Origin: Bradyrhizobium sp. BR13661
Lineage (GTDB): Bacteria > Pseudomonadota > Alphaproteobacteria > Rhizobiales > Xanthobacteraceae
Reading direction: 5' to 3'
NCBI RefSeq assembly: GCF_029892425.1
Contig: NZ_JARXWB010000007.1
Coordinates: forward strand, 124,001-188,000
DNA: 64,000 nucleotides
The position numbers were made by a program, and so were the translations under genes. The number at the start of each line of letters is the position of its first letter. Position 1 is the stretch's first letter. Of the stretch, positions 25,182 through 34,200 are shown piece after piece. The notes under the pieces were generated by a model that worked only from the letters and a program-made list of their open reading frames with translations, was not told the origin of the DNA and made no database searches.

Positions 25182-26003
25182 TCAGCCCTTGATCTCCTCG
25201 ATCTTGAAATCGACCTTCATGCCATAGGCGGTATCGGGACCGAACCATTTGGCAAAAATTTTGCCTGCTTCGCCGGATGCGTCCAGCTCGGTCAGCACCT
25301 TGTTGACCTGGTCCTTGAAGGCTGTCTCACCCTTGCGGATGCCTAGGCCCCACGGTTCGACGAAGACCGACTTCTCGACAATCGACATGGGGGATGAGGC
25401 CGGCGCCTGCTTGCGGAGCTTGACCAGGATGAGCTCCGAAGCGCAGAGCCCGTCGACCTTTCCCTGAACAACCGCAAGGAACGCCGAGGCCGAATCCTGA
25501 AAGGTCACAATCTCTGCCGTCGGAATGACGCGCCTGACGCCTTGTTCCGAAGATGATCCCTTGAGCGCGCTGACCCGCTTGCCGGATAGCTGCTCGAGAG
25601 TGGCGATACCGGAATCGGCGGATACGAGCATCTTCTGCTGGCTGACAAAGTACGAATAGCTGTAGTCGATCTGTTGCGCGCGCTCCTTGGTCCAGCCGAG
25701 ATTGGCGGCGAGGACGTCGACGCGGCCTTGTGTCAGCTCGGGGATACGGGCCTCGACGGCCATTGGCTTGAGCTCGAGCGTGACACCGAGCGACTCCGCG
25801 ACCTTGCGGCACATGTCGACGTCGTATCCGACGATCTCCCGCGTCTTCGGATCTTGGAAGCTGAACGGCTCGGCCGTGCCGAGCGTTCCGCAGACCAATT
25901 TGCCGCGAGCCTTCACGTCAGCGAGCTCGTCGGCCTTGGCCACGTTGACGCCGCCGGTGAGGATCAGAAGCCCGGCGGCGACGGCAACTTGCGATAGTCT
26001 CAT
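25182..26003 (-). CDS. Periplasmic amino acid binding protein (GltI-like)
   Basis: 273 aa. I start it at ATG 26003 (MRLSQVAVAAG), which has AAGGAGAG just upstream; the open frame runs back to 26138 without support. A signal peptide of about 23 residues ends at VAKA. The mature protein is a two-lobe type II binder: GYDVDMCRKVAESLG, RIPELTQGRVDVLAANLGWT, and a C-terminal GEAGKIFAKWFGP. The RIPxLxxG pattern and the DMCRKV helix resemble the glutamate/aspartate binder GltI more than the GlnH or HisJ branches. The exact ligand is unknown. It lies 22 bases after the aminotransferase gene. Confidence 0.9.
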   Translation of the reverse strand: MRLSQVAVAAGLLILTGGVNVAKADELADVKARGKLVCGTLGTAEPFSFQDPKTREIVGYDVDMCRKVAESLGVTLELKPMAVEARIPELTQGRVDVLAANLGWTKERAQQIDYSYSYFVSQQKMLVSADSGIATLEQLSGKRVSALKGSSSEQGVRRVIPTAEIVTFQDSASAFLAVVQGKVDGLCASELILVKLRKQAPASSPMSIVEKSVFVEPWGLGIRKGETAFKDQVNKVLTELDASGEAGKIFAKWFGPDTAYGMKVDFKIEEIKG

Positions 26004-26025
26004 GGCTCTCTCCTTCATCCAGCCG

Positions 26026-27243
26026 TTAGCGTAGGGCCGCGCAGGCTCGCGCGAGCCGCGTGCAGGCTTCCTCGATCTTGGGCAACGAGGTCGCGATCGA
26101 CATGCGCAGATAGGATGGCATGCCGTAGGCCGTTCCATCGATCACGGCGACGCCGGCGGCATCGAGGAAGTGCATGACGATGTCCAGATCCGTCTTCAGG
26201 ATCTTGCCCTCGGGCGTGGTCTTGCCGATGAGGCCAGCGCAAGACGGAAACACGTAGAAGGCGCCGTCCGGCGGCAGGCAGGAGAGGCCGGGGATGTCGT
26301 TGAGCATCGCTACTGCCCGGTCGCGGCGGTGGCGGTACATCTCGCGGGCCTCTGCGACAAAGCCCTGATCGCCTTCGAGTGCTGCGGTCGCTGCCGCCTG
26401 GCTGATCGATGATGTACAGGACGTCGACTGCGACTGGATCGTGTTCATGGCGGCGATTAGCTGTGCGGGCCCTGCACCATAGCCGAGGCGGAAGCCGGTC
26501 ATGGCGTAGGTCTTGGAGACGCCGTTGACCAGCAAGGTCCGTTCCTTCAGCCGCGGCTCAATGCCGACGACGCACGGCGTTGCGCCGCCATCGAAACGGA
26601 TGTGCTCGTAGATGTCGTCGGTCATGACCGCGACATGGGGGTGCCGCAGCAGCACCTCGGTCAGTGCAGCCAGCTCGGTCGCGGAATAGAATGCGCCGGT
26701 GGGATTGCACGGGGAGTTCAGGATGAGCCAGCGTGTTTTGGGCGTGATCGCTTGCGCGAGGGCCTCGGCTGACAGCTTGAAGCCTGCGTTCTCGCCGCAG
26801 CTCACGATGACGGGCGTGCCGTCGCAGGCTTCGACCATGTCGGGATAGGAGACCCAATAGGGCGCCGGGATGATGACCTCGTCGCCAGCTCCGAGCGTGG
26901 CGGCAAGCGCATTGTAAATGACCTGCTTGGCGCCGCCGCCAACCGAGATCTCGTTCATGGCGTAGCAAACGCCGTTCTCGCGCGCGAACTTTTCGATGAT
27001 GGCCTTACGGAGCGCCGGCGTTCCATTGACCGGCGTATAGCGCGTCTCGCCCGCTTCGAGCGCGGCGGCGGCTGCTGCGCGGATGTGCTTCGGCGTGTCC
27101 AGATCAGGTTCGCCGGCGGTGAGATCGATGACGTCACGTCCCTCGGCCTGGAGCTGGCGGACCCGCTCCCGCGCGACCATGCTCGGCGACGGCTTGATCC
27201 GCTGAACCCTCGGGGCGAGGGCGATGGCGCCAACCCCGCTCAT
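26026..27243 (-). CDS. PLP-dependent aminotransferase, class I/II
   Basis: 405-aa fold-type I aminotransferase of the AspC (I-gamma) type; it would move an amino group from an amino acid to a 2-oxoacid. Seen: the N-terminal DVIDLTAGEPDLDTPKHI, SPCNPTGAFYS, the PLP lysine in LVNGVSKTYAMTGFRLGYG, and PPDGAFYVFPS near the C-terminus. Length is usual. Its ATG overlaps the stop of the rraA-like gene (ATGA), and the binding protein gene follows. In this operon it would turn the imported amino acid into the 2-oxoacid that the RraA-like aldolase cleaves. Confidence 0.93.
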   Translation of the reverse strand: MSGVGAIALAPRVQRIKPSPSMVARERVRQLQAEGRDVIDLTAGEPDLDTPKHIRAAAAAALEAGETRYTPVNGTPALRKAIIEKFARENGVCYAMNEISVGGGAKQVIYNALAATLGAGDEVIIPAPYWVSYPDMVEACDGTPVIVSCGENAGFKLSAEALAQAITPKTRWLILNSPCNPTGAFYSATELAALTEVLLRHPHVAVMTDDIYEHIRFDGGATPCVVGIEPRLKERTLLVNGVSKTYAMTGFRLGYGAGPAQLIAAMNTIQSQSTSCTSSISQAAATAALEGDQGFVAEAREMYRHRRDRAVAMLNDIPGLSCLPPDGAFYVFPSCAGLIGKTTPEGKILKTDLDIVMHFLDAAGVAVIDGTAYGMPSYLRMSIATSLPKIEEACTRLARACAALR

Positions 27244-27899
27244 GACGTGATCCCTTGCGTGCCGATGTAGGAATTGTCGAAACGGCCTTCGCGGATGGCG
27301 GCGAGCGCGCCGGCTTCGCGGGTCTCCTGCTGTTTGACCCGCGCGAGCAGTTCTGCAGCAACGGATCGGTCGAAGGCGACGACGCCATCCGCGTCGCCGA
27401 GTATGACGTCACCCGGCATCACCACCATGCCATCGATCGAGACGGGCACGTTGATCTCGCCGGGACCCGACTTGTAGGGGCCGCGATGCGTGACACCGCG
27501 TGCGAAGCAGGGAAAGCTGGCCTCGGCGAACGCGCCGACGTCGCGGACAGCGCCATCGATGACGAACCCGGCAACCCCCATGGCTTTGGCGCGCGTCATC
27601 ATGATCTCGCCAACGAGCGCTTGGTTGAGATCACCATTGCCATCGACCACGAGGACATCGACCGGCCGCAGCAGTTCATAGGTCTTGTGCAACACGAAAT
27701 TGTCTCCCGGCCGCGTCTTGACGGTGACGGCAGTGCCGATCATGCGCGCGCTGCCGTGAAACGGGCGGAGCGCGCGTGTGCCGTGCAGCCGGTTCATGTT
27801 GTCCGAGACGATCGCGACCTGCGCGGCGGCAAAGTCGGCGATGATGCCGGGTGGAACGGCGGCTGACGAGGGGAGCAGTCGATGGCCGGGCAGGAGCAT
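27240..27899 (-). CDS. RraA-like aldolase (4-hydroxy-4-methyl-2-oxoglutarate aldolase family)
   Basis: 219-aa RraA-fold protein. Members are class II pyruvate aldolases (HMG/CHA aldolase) or, rarely, RNase E regulators. The hallmark VIDGAVRDVGAF is present, with Arg-Asp of the metal site. At the place of the Asp in the D-x20-R-D aldolase motif this protein has Glu (GEIMM), still an acid. LVVDGNGDLNQALVGE is the preceding strand. Start: ATG 27899, or TTG 27905 two codons before; no clear ribosome site. It heads the operon, overlaps the aminotransferase start, and is divergent from a LysR gene. An aldolase role fits this context far better than RNase E control. Confidence 0.87.
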   Translation of the reverse strand: MLLPGHRLLPSSAAVPPGIIADFAAAQVAIVSDNMNRLHGTRALRPFHGSARMIGTAVTVKTRPGDNFVLHKTYELLRPVDVLVVDGNGDLNQALVGEIMMTRAKAMGVAGFVIDGAVRDVGAFAEASFPCFARGVTHRGPYKSGPGEINVPVSIDGMVVMPGDVILGDADGVVAFDRSVAAELLARVKQQETREAGALAAIREGRFDNSYIGTQGITS

Positions 27900-28028
27900 G
27901 GGCAAGACCGAGGGGTTGTGCGCCGGAGCGCAGATGTCCCAGGAAACCTGCCTCGCTGTAGACTTGAAGAAAAGTGAATATTTTTCTATCTATCGGATCG
28001 CTTTTTTCGATGGATGGGGGCCGCGAGC
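27900..28028. promoter_or_regulatory. Divergent LysR / aldolase operon control region
   Basis: 129 bases between two divergent genes, with an A/T-rich patch at 27967-28008 in GC-rich surroundings. A LysR protein would bind here, but I could not fix a single T-N11-A dyad with confidence. Confidence 0.45.
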
Positions 28029-28955
28029 ATGGTGAGCCTGACGCTGAAGCAGGTTGAAGCCTTCTACTGGATTGCCGAATTGGGTGGGGTGGTTGACGCC
28101 GCGGACCGGCTGAACCTGGCGCAATCGACCATCTCCAAGCGCATCGCCGAGCTCGAAGCCGCGATCGGGAGCACGCTGTTCGATCGCAACAGCCGAACGA
28201 TCAGCCTGACGCGCAGCGGCGAAAACCTGATTGAGCTCGCAGCAGAGCTGTTGGAGCTCGAGGCGCGCATGCGTCAGATCGCGGCAGGCCCGTTGGCGTT
28301 CAGCGGTGCATTCCGGTTCGGCGTTACCGAGCTCGTGGCGCTGACCTGGCTGCCGAAACTGATCGTTGCGATGAAGGAAGCCTATCCGGCGGTCATTCCA
28401 GAACCTGAAGTTGAATCCAGCGTCGTGCTGCTCGACAAGCTCGCGGATCGTCGTCTGGATCTTGTCATTGGTCTTGATCCGCCGGCCAGTGCTGACTTCA
28501 ATGCATTGCCGCTCGACAGCGTCAGGTTGCAATGGATGTCGGCGCCCGGCGTTGGCCCCAAGGCCAACGAAGCCGGGCTGGATGAGATCGCGCGATACCC
28601 GATCCTCACCCAGGGGGAAGGATCAGGCTTGCAGAAGCTCGTTCTCGATTGGCTGGGTGCGAGCGGGATCAAGCTCAATCGCGTCGTCAAGTGCAACAGT
28701 CTCAGCGTCCTTTCGGCGCTGGCCGTGGCCGGGCTCGGCATCACCTTTCTGACGGAGCAGTATTTCCGGCATGAGATCGAAATCGGTCTCCTGCGCACGA
28801 TCAGGACGTCGCCGCCGATTCCGCCGATCAAATACTTTGCCGTGACGCGTGCCGATGCTGTCGATCCGCTGGCCGGGCAGATCGCGCGGATCGCCCGTGA
28901 ATGCTGTGATTTCTCGCTTCGCGGCTTGTCGGCGCCGCGCGTCCGACAAACCTAG
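28029..28955 (+). CDS. LysR-family transcriptional regulator
   Basis: 308 aa. The N-terminal winged helix opens MVSLTLKQVEAFYWIAELGG and continues AQSTISKRIAELEAAIG; the ligand domain follows, with EPEVESSVVLLDKLADRRLD and the usual SVLSALAVAGLGITFLTEQY. Start chosen at ATG 28029, since the ATG at 28014 has no ribosome site. It is divergent from the six-gene aldolase/aminotransferase/importer operon and is its likely regulator, sensing the imported compound or its 2-oxoacid. Its stop codon and that of the convergent peptidase gene share the palindrome CTAG at 28952-28955. Confidence 0.93.
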   Translation: MVSLTLKQVEAFYWIAELGGVVDAADRLNLAQSTISKRIAELEAAIGSTLFDRNSRTISLTRSGENLIELAAELLELEARMRQIAAGPLAFSGAFRFGVTELVALTWLPKLIVAMKEAYPAVIPEPEVESSVVLLDKLADRRLDLVIGLDPPASADFNALPLDSVRLQWMSAPGVGPKANEAGLDEIARYPILTQGEGSGLQKLVLDWLGASGIKLNRVVKCNSLSVLSALAVAGLGITFLTEQYFRHEIEIGLLRTIRTSPPIPPIKYFAVTRADAVDPLAGQIARIARECCDFSLRGLSAPRVRQT

Positions 28956-30313
28956 CCCGCGCTCAGTTTCACGCCGGCGCGCAAGAATTTCTGCGGATCG
29001 ACGGCTTCGCCATCGATGCGGGTTTCGTAGTGCAGATGCGGGCCGGTCGAACGGCCGGTCGAGCCGACGAGCCCGATGACCTGGCCGATCCTCACGATCT
29101 CGCCGACCTTGACGTTGATCTCGGAGAGATGGCCGTAGCGGGTCGACAATCCGTTGCCATGATCGATTTCGACCATGCGGCCGTAACCGCCGGACCAACC
29201 GGCCGAGACGACCTTGCCGTTGGCGGTGACGCGCGCGGGATCGCCGGTTGCGGCGCGGAAGTCGAGACCGGTGTGCATCGCCGGCCGGCCGAGGAAGGGA
29301 TCGCTGCGCACGCCGAAGCCGGAGGTGAATTCGACTTCGCCGACGACGGGCTTGCGATAGGGCACCTGCGCCAACGTGCGATTGAGCCGGTCCATCTCGG
29401 CGCGCGTGGTGTTGATGCGATAGAGCTGCTTCTCGAAGGGACCTGCATTGGCAGCGAGCTTCACCGGCACGAACGGTCCGCCCATCGGCGCGCGCGGCGC
29501 GGCAGCCTCGAGGCTCGCGAGGTTCAGGCCGAGGTCGCTGACGACGCCGCGCATCCGGCGCATGCGCGAATCCATGCCTTCCTCAACGGCGCTGAGCGCC
29601 GCGACCTGGCGGCGCTCGACCTGATCAAGCGAGTTGGTGAGCCGGACCAGGACATTGTCAAAGCCCTGGTTCTTGGCGAATTGATTGGCTGGCGGAGCGA
29701 TGACGGCCGGAGCGCGCGATTCGAGCCGGGCTTCGCGGTCTGGCGGCGCCACGAAGATCACGGTGTCGCTGATCGGCGACGGTTTTGGCGTACCCTGCAT
29801 CGTCTGGTTCGTGTCGCCCCGCTGCGGCGTCGCGCGGGGGATCGATCCGGTGACGTCGGGCATGGCGCCAAGCGCGGTAGCCCGGGACTCCAGCGCCGTC
29901 TGGCGCTTCATGATCTGGTCGAGCTTCTGATCGAACTGTTCCTGGTCGAGCAGCTGGCGGCTTGTGGTGCGATCGACCTTGGCGCGCAGCTCGGCGATGC
30001 GGTCCTCATAAGCGTATTGCATCTCGGCCTGACGGGCGATCAGCCGGGTCAGGACGTCGTCGCGGAAGGCGAAATAGGTGGCGGTTGCGGCCGACCACAG
30101 GCCGAGCAGGACGACGGTGCCGACCACGATCCAGAACACCACGGGCCCAAGACGGACCTGCTTGCCGTGATGGACGATGGTGTAGGCGTCGTCGGCCGCG
30201 GGCAGGGGTATCGCCGCAGCTACCGCGGCAGCAGGCCGGCGGTGGAGGGGCCGTCCGTGATCGTGGGGATGATGCTGGGGGTACTGCGAATATTGGGCAG
30301 AACTTTTCGACAT
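28952..30313 (-). CDS. M23-family murein endopeptidase, membrane-anchored
   Basis: 453 aa from ATG 30313, with GGGAG five bases before it. A His/Pro-rich cytoplasmic head (about 55 aa) precedes one membrane helix (VVFWIVVGTVVLLGLWSAAT). Then comes a coiled-coil region of about 60-90 residues (YEDRIAELRAKVDR), and the LytM domain at about 330-450. Zinc ligands are in MHTGLDFRA and PHLHYETRIDG. The family cuts peptide cross-links in murein, or activates amidases if its ligands are lost; here both His motifs are intact. The gene stands alone. Confidence 0.92.
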   Translation of the reverse strand: MSKSSAQYSQYPQHHPHDHGRPLHRRPAAAVAAAIPLPAADDAYTIVHHGKQVRLGPVVFWIVVGTVVLLGLWSAATATYFAFRDDVLTRLIARQAEMQYAYEDRIAELRAKVDRTTSRQLLDQEQFDQKLDQIMKRQTALESRATALGAMPDVTGSIPRATPQRGDTNQTMQGTPKPSPISDTVIFVAPPDREARLESRAPAVIAPPANQFAKNQGFDNVLVRLTNSLDQVERRQVAALSAVEEGMDSRMRRMRGVVSDLGLNLASLEAAAPRAPMGGPFVPVKLAANAGPFEKQLYRINTTRAEMDRLNRTLAQVPYRKPVVGEVEFTSGFGVRSDPFLGRPAMHTGLDFRAATGDPARVTANGKVVSAGWSGGYGRMVEIDHGNGLSTRYGHLSEINVKVGEIVRIGQVIGLVGSTGRSTGPHLHYETRIDGEAVDPQKFLRAGVKLSAG

Positions 30314-30424
30314 CGGCACTCCCGCGCCGGTCGGAACGGTTCCTTGCGGCTTAACTGCCGCAGCAATCTGGGCTGGTCATGGTTAATTTTCCGGAAACGG
30401 GATCTCTCGATTTTAACGGGCTGG

Positions 30425-31129
30425 TTAAAGACTTCTTGCCGCCTCCAACACCTCGTCGGCGTGGCCATCGACCCTGACATTGCGCCAGATCTTCGCCACC
30501 TTGCCGTCGGCCCCGATCAGCACCGTTGTGCGAAGAATTCCGAGGAAGCTTCTGCCGTACATGGATTTTTCGCCCCAGGCGCCATAGGCCTCCAGCATCT
30601 CGTGCTGCTCGTCCGAGATCAGGGGGATGCCGAGGCGGTGTTTGTCGCGGAACTTCTCCTGGGCCTTTAACGGATCGGCCGAAATGCCCAGCACGGAGGT
30701 CGCGGCCGCCGCGAAGTCGCCCTTGAGTCGCGTGAAGTCGATCGCCTCGCGGGTGCAGCCCGGCGTGTCGGCGCGGGGGTAGAAGAACAGGACGAGCTTC
30801 TGGCCAGCATAATCCGACAGGCTGACGAAATTGCCGCCGTCGCGAGGCAGGCGGAAGGACGGGGCCTTCTGGCCCTCGGTCAGGGACGTCGCTGAAGCGG
30901 CCGACGACGACACAGCGGGCTTGGAGGCCTTTTCGGAAGATTTTAACCGTTTCGATGCGGCCTTATGCGATGCTGACTTTGCGCCTGTCTTGCTTGATTT
31001 GCTCGCCGATGCCGGCAGTGTTTTCGCGCTGCGTGTTTGACCAGATGCCCCTGCTTTTGGGGTCTTCTTTTTAGCCGTCGGGCTGGCGGAGGGCGTTTTG
31101 GACGTTTTCTTTCGGGATTTCTTGGACAT
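30425..31129 (-). CDS. Peroxiredoxin (BCP/PrxQ type), single cysteine, Lys-rich N-terminal tail
   Basis: 234 aa from ATG 31129 (AAGGAAGG before it). Residues 1-70 are a disordered Lys/Ser/Ala tail with 18 lysines, like histone H1. Residues about 80-234 are the thioredoxin-fold peroxiredoxin: KLVLFFYPRADTPGCTREAI, with the peroxidatic Cys125. The resolving Cys normally five residues later is Ile130, and the protein has no other cysteine, so it must be a one-Cys enzyme recycled by an outside thiol. It reduces hydroperoxides. The frame remains open far upstream across the antisense strand of the next gene, which I regard as chance. Confidence 0.93.
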   Translation of the reverse strand: MSKKSRKKTSKTPSASPTAKKKTPKAGASGQTRSAKTLPASASKSSKTGAKSASHKAASKRLKSSEKASKPAVSSSAASATSLTEGQKAPSFRLPRDGGNFVSLSDYAGQKLVLFFYPRADTPGCTREAIDFTRLKGDFAAAATSVLGISADPLKAQEKFRDKHRLGIPLISDEQHEMLEAYGAWGEKSMYGRSFLGILRTTVLIGADGKVAKIWRNVRVDGHADEVLEAARSL

Positions 31130-31297
31130 ACGCCTTCCTTTCGTCGCTTTCGGCGGGTCAACCAAAGCGGTATTGCAGCTCTCGTCCGGTGTGCCGGATT
31201 CGCGCCCTCGGCTGGGCAATTTTGGCGGCGACGGAGTATGGTTACAAGGAATTCCACGCACCACCCCACTGCTCGTTGAACGCGCTCCCGGGGCGAA

Positions 31298-34200
31298 ATG
31301 ACGAACAGCAGGAACATCAGAGGTATGGCGGCAATGCCGGGGCGGGGAGCGTCGATTCCCGTCGATGGCGGCGGTCCCGGCGGCGCCCAATCCTACGACG
31401 GGCGCCTGTATCGAGAGGCAATGGCAAGGAATACGTCGCCCCAGGATCACAATCGGCACGGCGGCCATCACGAGCAGCCGGAATGGGACGAGGCCGACTG
31501 GGATCAGGACCAGGAAGAAGAGGCGGGGCATCGCGCTCGCCGCCTGCTGTCGCGTTCCGGCTCGCACTTTCGCGTCGGTGACAGTTTCTCCGCGTTCCGG
31601 CGGGTGCTGCCGAGCGGCCGCTGGTTGCGGCGGATGTCCATCGTCCTCGTCAGCCTGATCGTCATCTTCGTCGGCTGCTTTGGCGCATTGTGGTGGCGAC
31701 TTGGCGCCGGTCCCATCAATCTCGACATGGCAACGCCGTGGCTTGCCGCCGCCATCGAGGACAATATCGGTCACGGCAATACCGTGGAGGTCGGCGGCAC
31801 CCAGATCGAGCGTACCGGCCGGATCAGGATCGCCGTGCGTATCCGTGACATCATCGTTCGCGACCATGACCATGCCATCGTCGCCAGTGCGCCCAAGGCC
31901 GAGGTAAGGCTGTCGGGCGCCGCGCTTCTCACCGGTCGCTTGCGCGCCGAAAGCCTCAACCTGGTCGATGCCGAGCTCGCGATCCGGATTGCACCCGACG
32001 GCACCGTCACGGTCTCCGCCGGCGACACGGCGAAACCGCTCGCCACCGGCGTCGCGTCCAAGAAGGAAGCGGGCCTGCCGCCGACATTCCCGCGCAACGG
32101 TGTCCCGCCGCCGCCGTTCGGGATGGCCCCCGCAACGCCGGACGCGTCTCAGGCTGCGCCTCAAGCCGCCGCGCAGAGCGGAATTCTTCAGGGCCTCGAC
32201 TGGCTCGACAGTCTGAGCATGACCGGTCTCGACGGCCAGAACCTCAACGAGATCGGTTTGAAGAACGGCAATCTGATCGTCGACGATCAGCAGCGCGGCA
32301 GCAAATGGGCGTTTGAGAACATCACGCTCAGCCTGCGCCGGCCGAGCCATGGTGGCGTGACGCTCAGCCTCGGCGAGGAGGGCGCGCACCCGTGGTCGCT
32401 GCGCGCCACGATCGGACCAAGCGAGAATGGGGTGCGCTCGGTCGATATCCGCGCCGACAAGGTCTCGACCTCCAACATCCTGCTGGCGCTGCGCGTCAAG
32501 GACCTGACCTATACGGCCGATCTTCCGCTGACAGGCGAGCTGAAGGGCGAACTCGGCCGCGACGGCGTGCCGACGTTCTTCCGCGGCAAGGTCACGATCG
32601 GCGCGGGTAACATCATCGACACCGACACGCCCGATTATCCGATGGCGATCGACCAGGCCGAGATCAACATCGAATGGGATGCCAATCGGCGGGTGCTGGT
32701 CGCGCCATTCAAGATCCTCTCGGGCGCAAATCGTTTGACGCTGCTCGCCCATCTTGAGCCGCCCAACGGCACCGTGAACGACTGGCAGCTCGGCTTCAGC
32801 GGCGGCTCGATCCTGCTCGGCGGCATCGACAACGAGCCGCCGCTCGTCTTCAACCGGATCGCGATCGGCTTCCGCTTCGACACCGACCACAAGCGCATGC
32901 TGCTGACGCAGGCCGATATCAGCAACGGCGAGATAGGTGTCGCCGGCACCGGTGCAATCGACTATTCCGGCGAGCCGCGCCTGACGCTCGGCTTTGCAGG
33001 AACGCCGATGACGGCCTCTGCGCTGAAGCGGATGTGGCCGACGCTCGTGGTGCCGGAACTGCGCCAATGGGTGATCGAGCGGATCGAGCGCGGCACGCTC
33101 CAGCGCATCGAGGTCGGCATCAACTCGCCGACGCGTAACCTTCCGCGCAAGGGGCCGCCGATTCCCGATGATGGGCTGTCGGTCAACATCGTGGCGAGCG
33201 GCGTCGCGGTTCGTCCCGTCGACGGCATGCCTGTCGTGCACGATGCCGACCTCAAGGCGCACGTGACCGGACGCACGGCCACGGTGAATATCGCCCAAGG
33301 CATTGCCGACACGCCCGCGGGCCGCAAGATCACGATCTCCGACTTTACCTTCGAGGTGCCTGACATGGCGCCAAAGCCGTCGCCGTCGCGGACGCGCTTC
33401 CGCGTCGATGGTCCGGTGCCCGCGGCAGCCGAAATGCTGTCCAATGATCGCTTGAGCGATCTGTCGTCGACCGTTGTCGATCCAAACACCAGCAAGGGCA
33501 CGTTCACGGCGAACATCCAGCTCGGCCTGCCGGTCAAGGGCGAGCTGACCAAGGCGGACACCGTCTACGCCGTCACCGCCGACCTCAACGGTTTCAGCGC
33601 CGAAAAGCTGGTGATGAACCAGAAGCTCGAGGCCAACAATCTCAAGGTCGTCGCCAACAACCAGGGCTATCAAGTCAAGGGCGACGTCAAGATCAACGGG
33701 CAGGCGGCCTCGCTGGACTATCGCAAGGCGACCGACGGCGATGCCGACGTCAAGCTGCAGACGACGCTGGATGACGCCAGCCGCGCTCGCCTGGGCTTCG
33801 ACCTCAGCCCGGCCGTCAGCGGCTCGGTGCCCGTCAAGGTGTCGGGCAAGATTGCAGGCGGCCCTGACCAGACCACCAAGCTCGGCATCGAGGCCGACCT
33901 GACCTCGGTCAAGCTCGACAACATCCTTCCCGGCTGGGTCAAGCTGCCGGGCAAGGCCGGCAAGGCAACATTCAAGGTGGTGCCGACGGCGCAATCGACG
34001 CGGCTCGAGGACATCGTCATCGAAGGCGGCGGTGCCTCGATCAAGGGCTCGCTGGAAGTCGACCCGAACGGCGACCTGATGAACGCGAACTTCCCGGTCT
34101 ACTCGCCGTCAGACGGCGACAAGACGTCGCTGAAGGTCGAGCGCGGCCAGGACGGCGTCGTGCGCGGCACGATGCGTGGTGACGTGTTCGATGGCCGCGG

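Noticed and set aside
27240..27899. RraA as inhibitor of RNase E
   Set aside because: rne is 22 kb away, and the gene is embedded in an uptake/aminotransferase operon with a LysR regulator, so an aldolase role is much more likely.
31130..33994. In-frame minus-strand extension of the peroxiredoxin gene across the AsmA-like gene (nearly 1200 codons in all)
   Set aside because: The ribosome site and family N-terminus place the peroxiredoxin start at 31129. The rest is antisense to a clear AsmA-like gene and has no recognisable domain.
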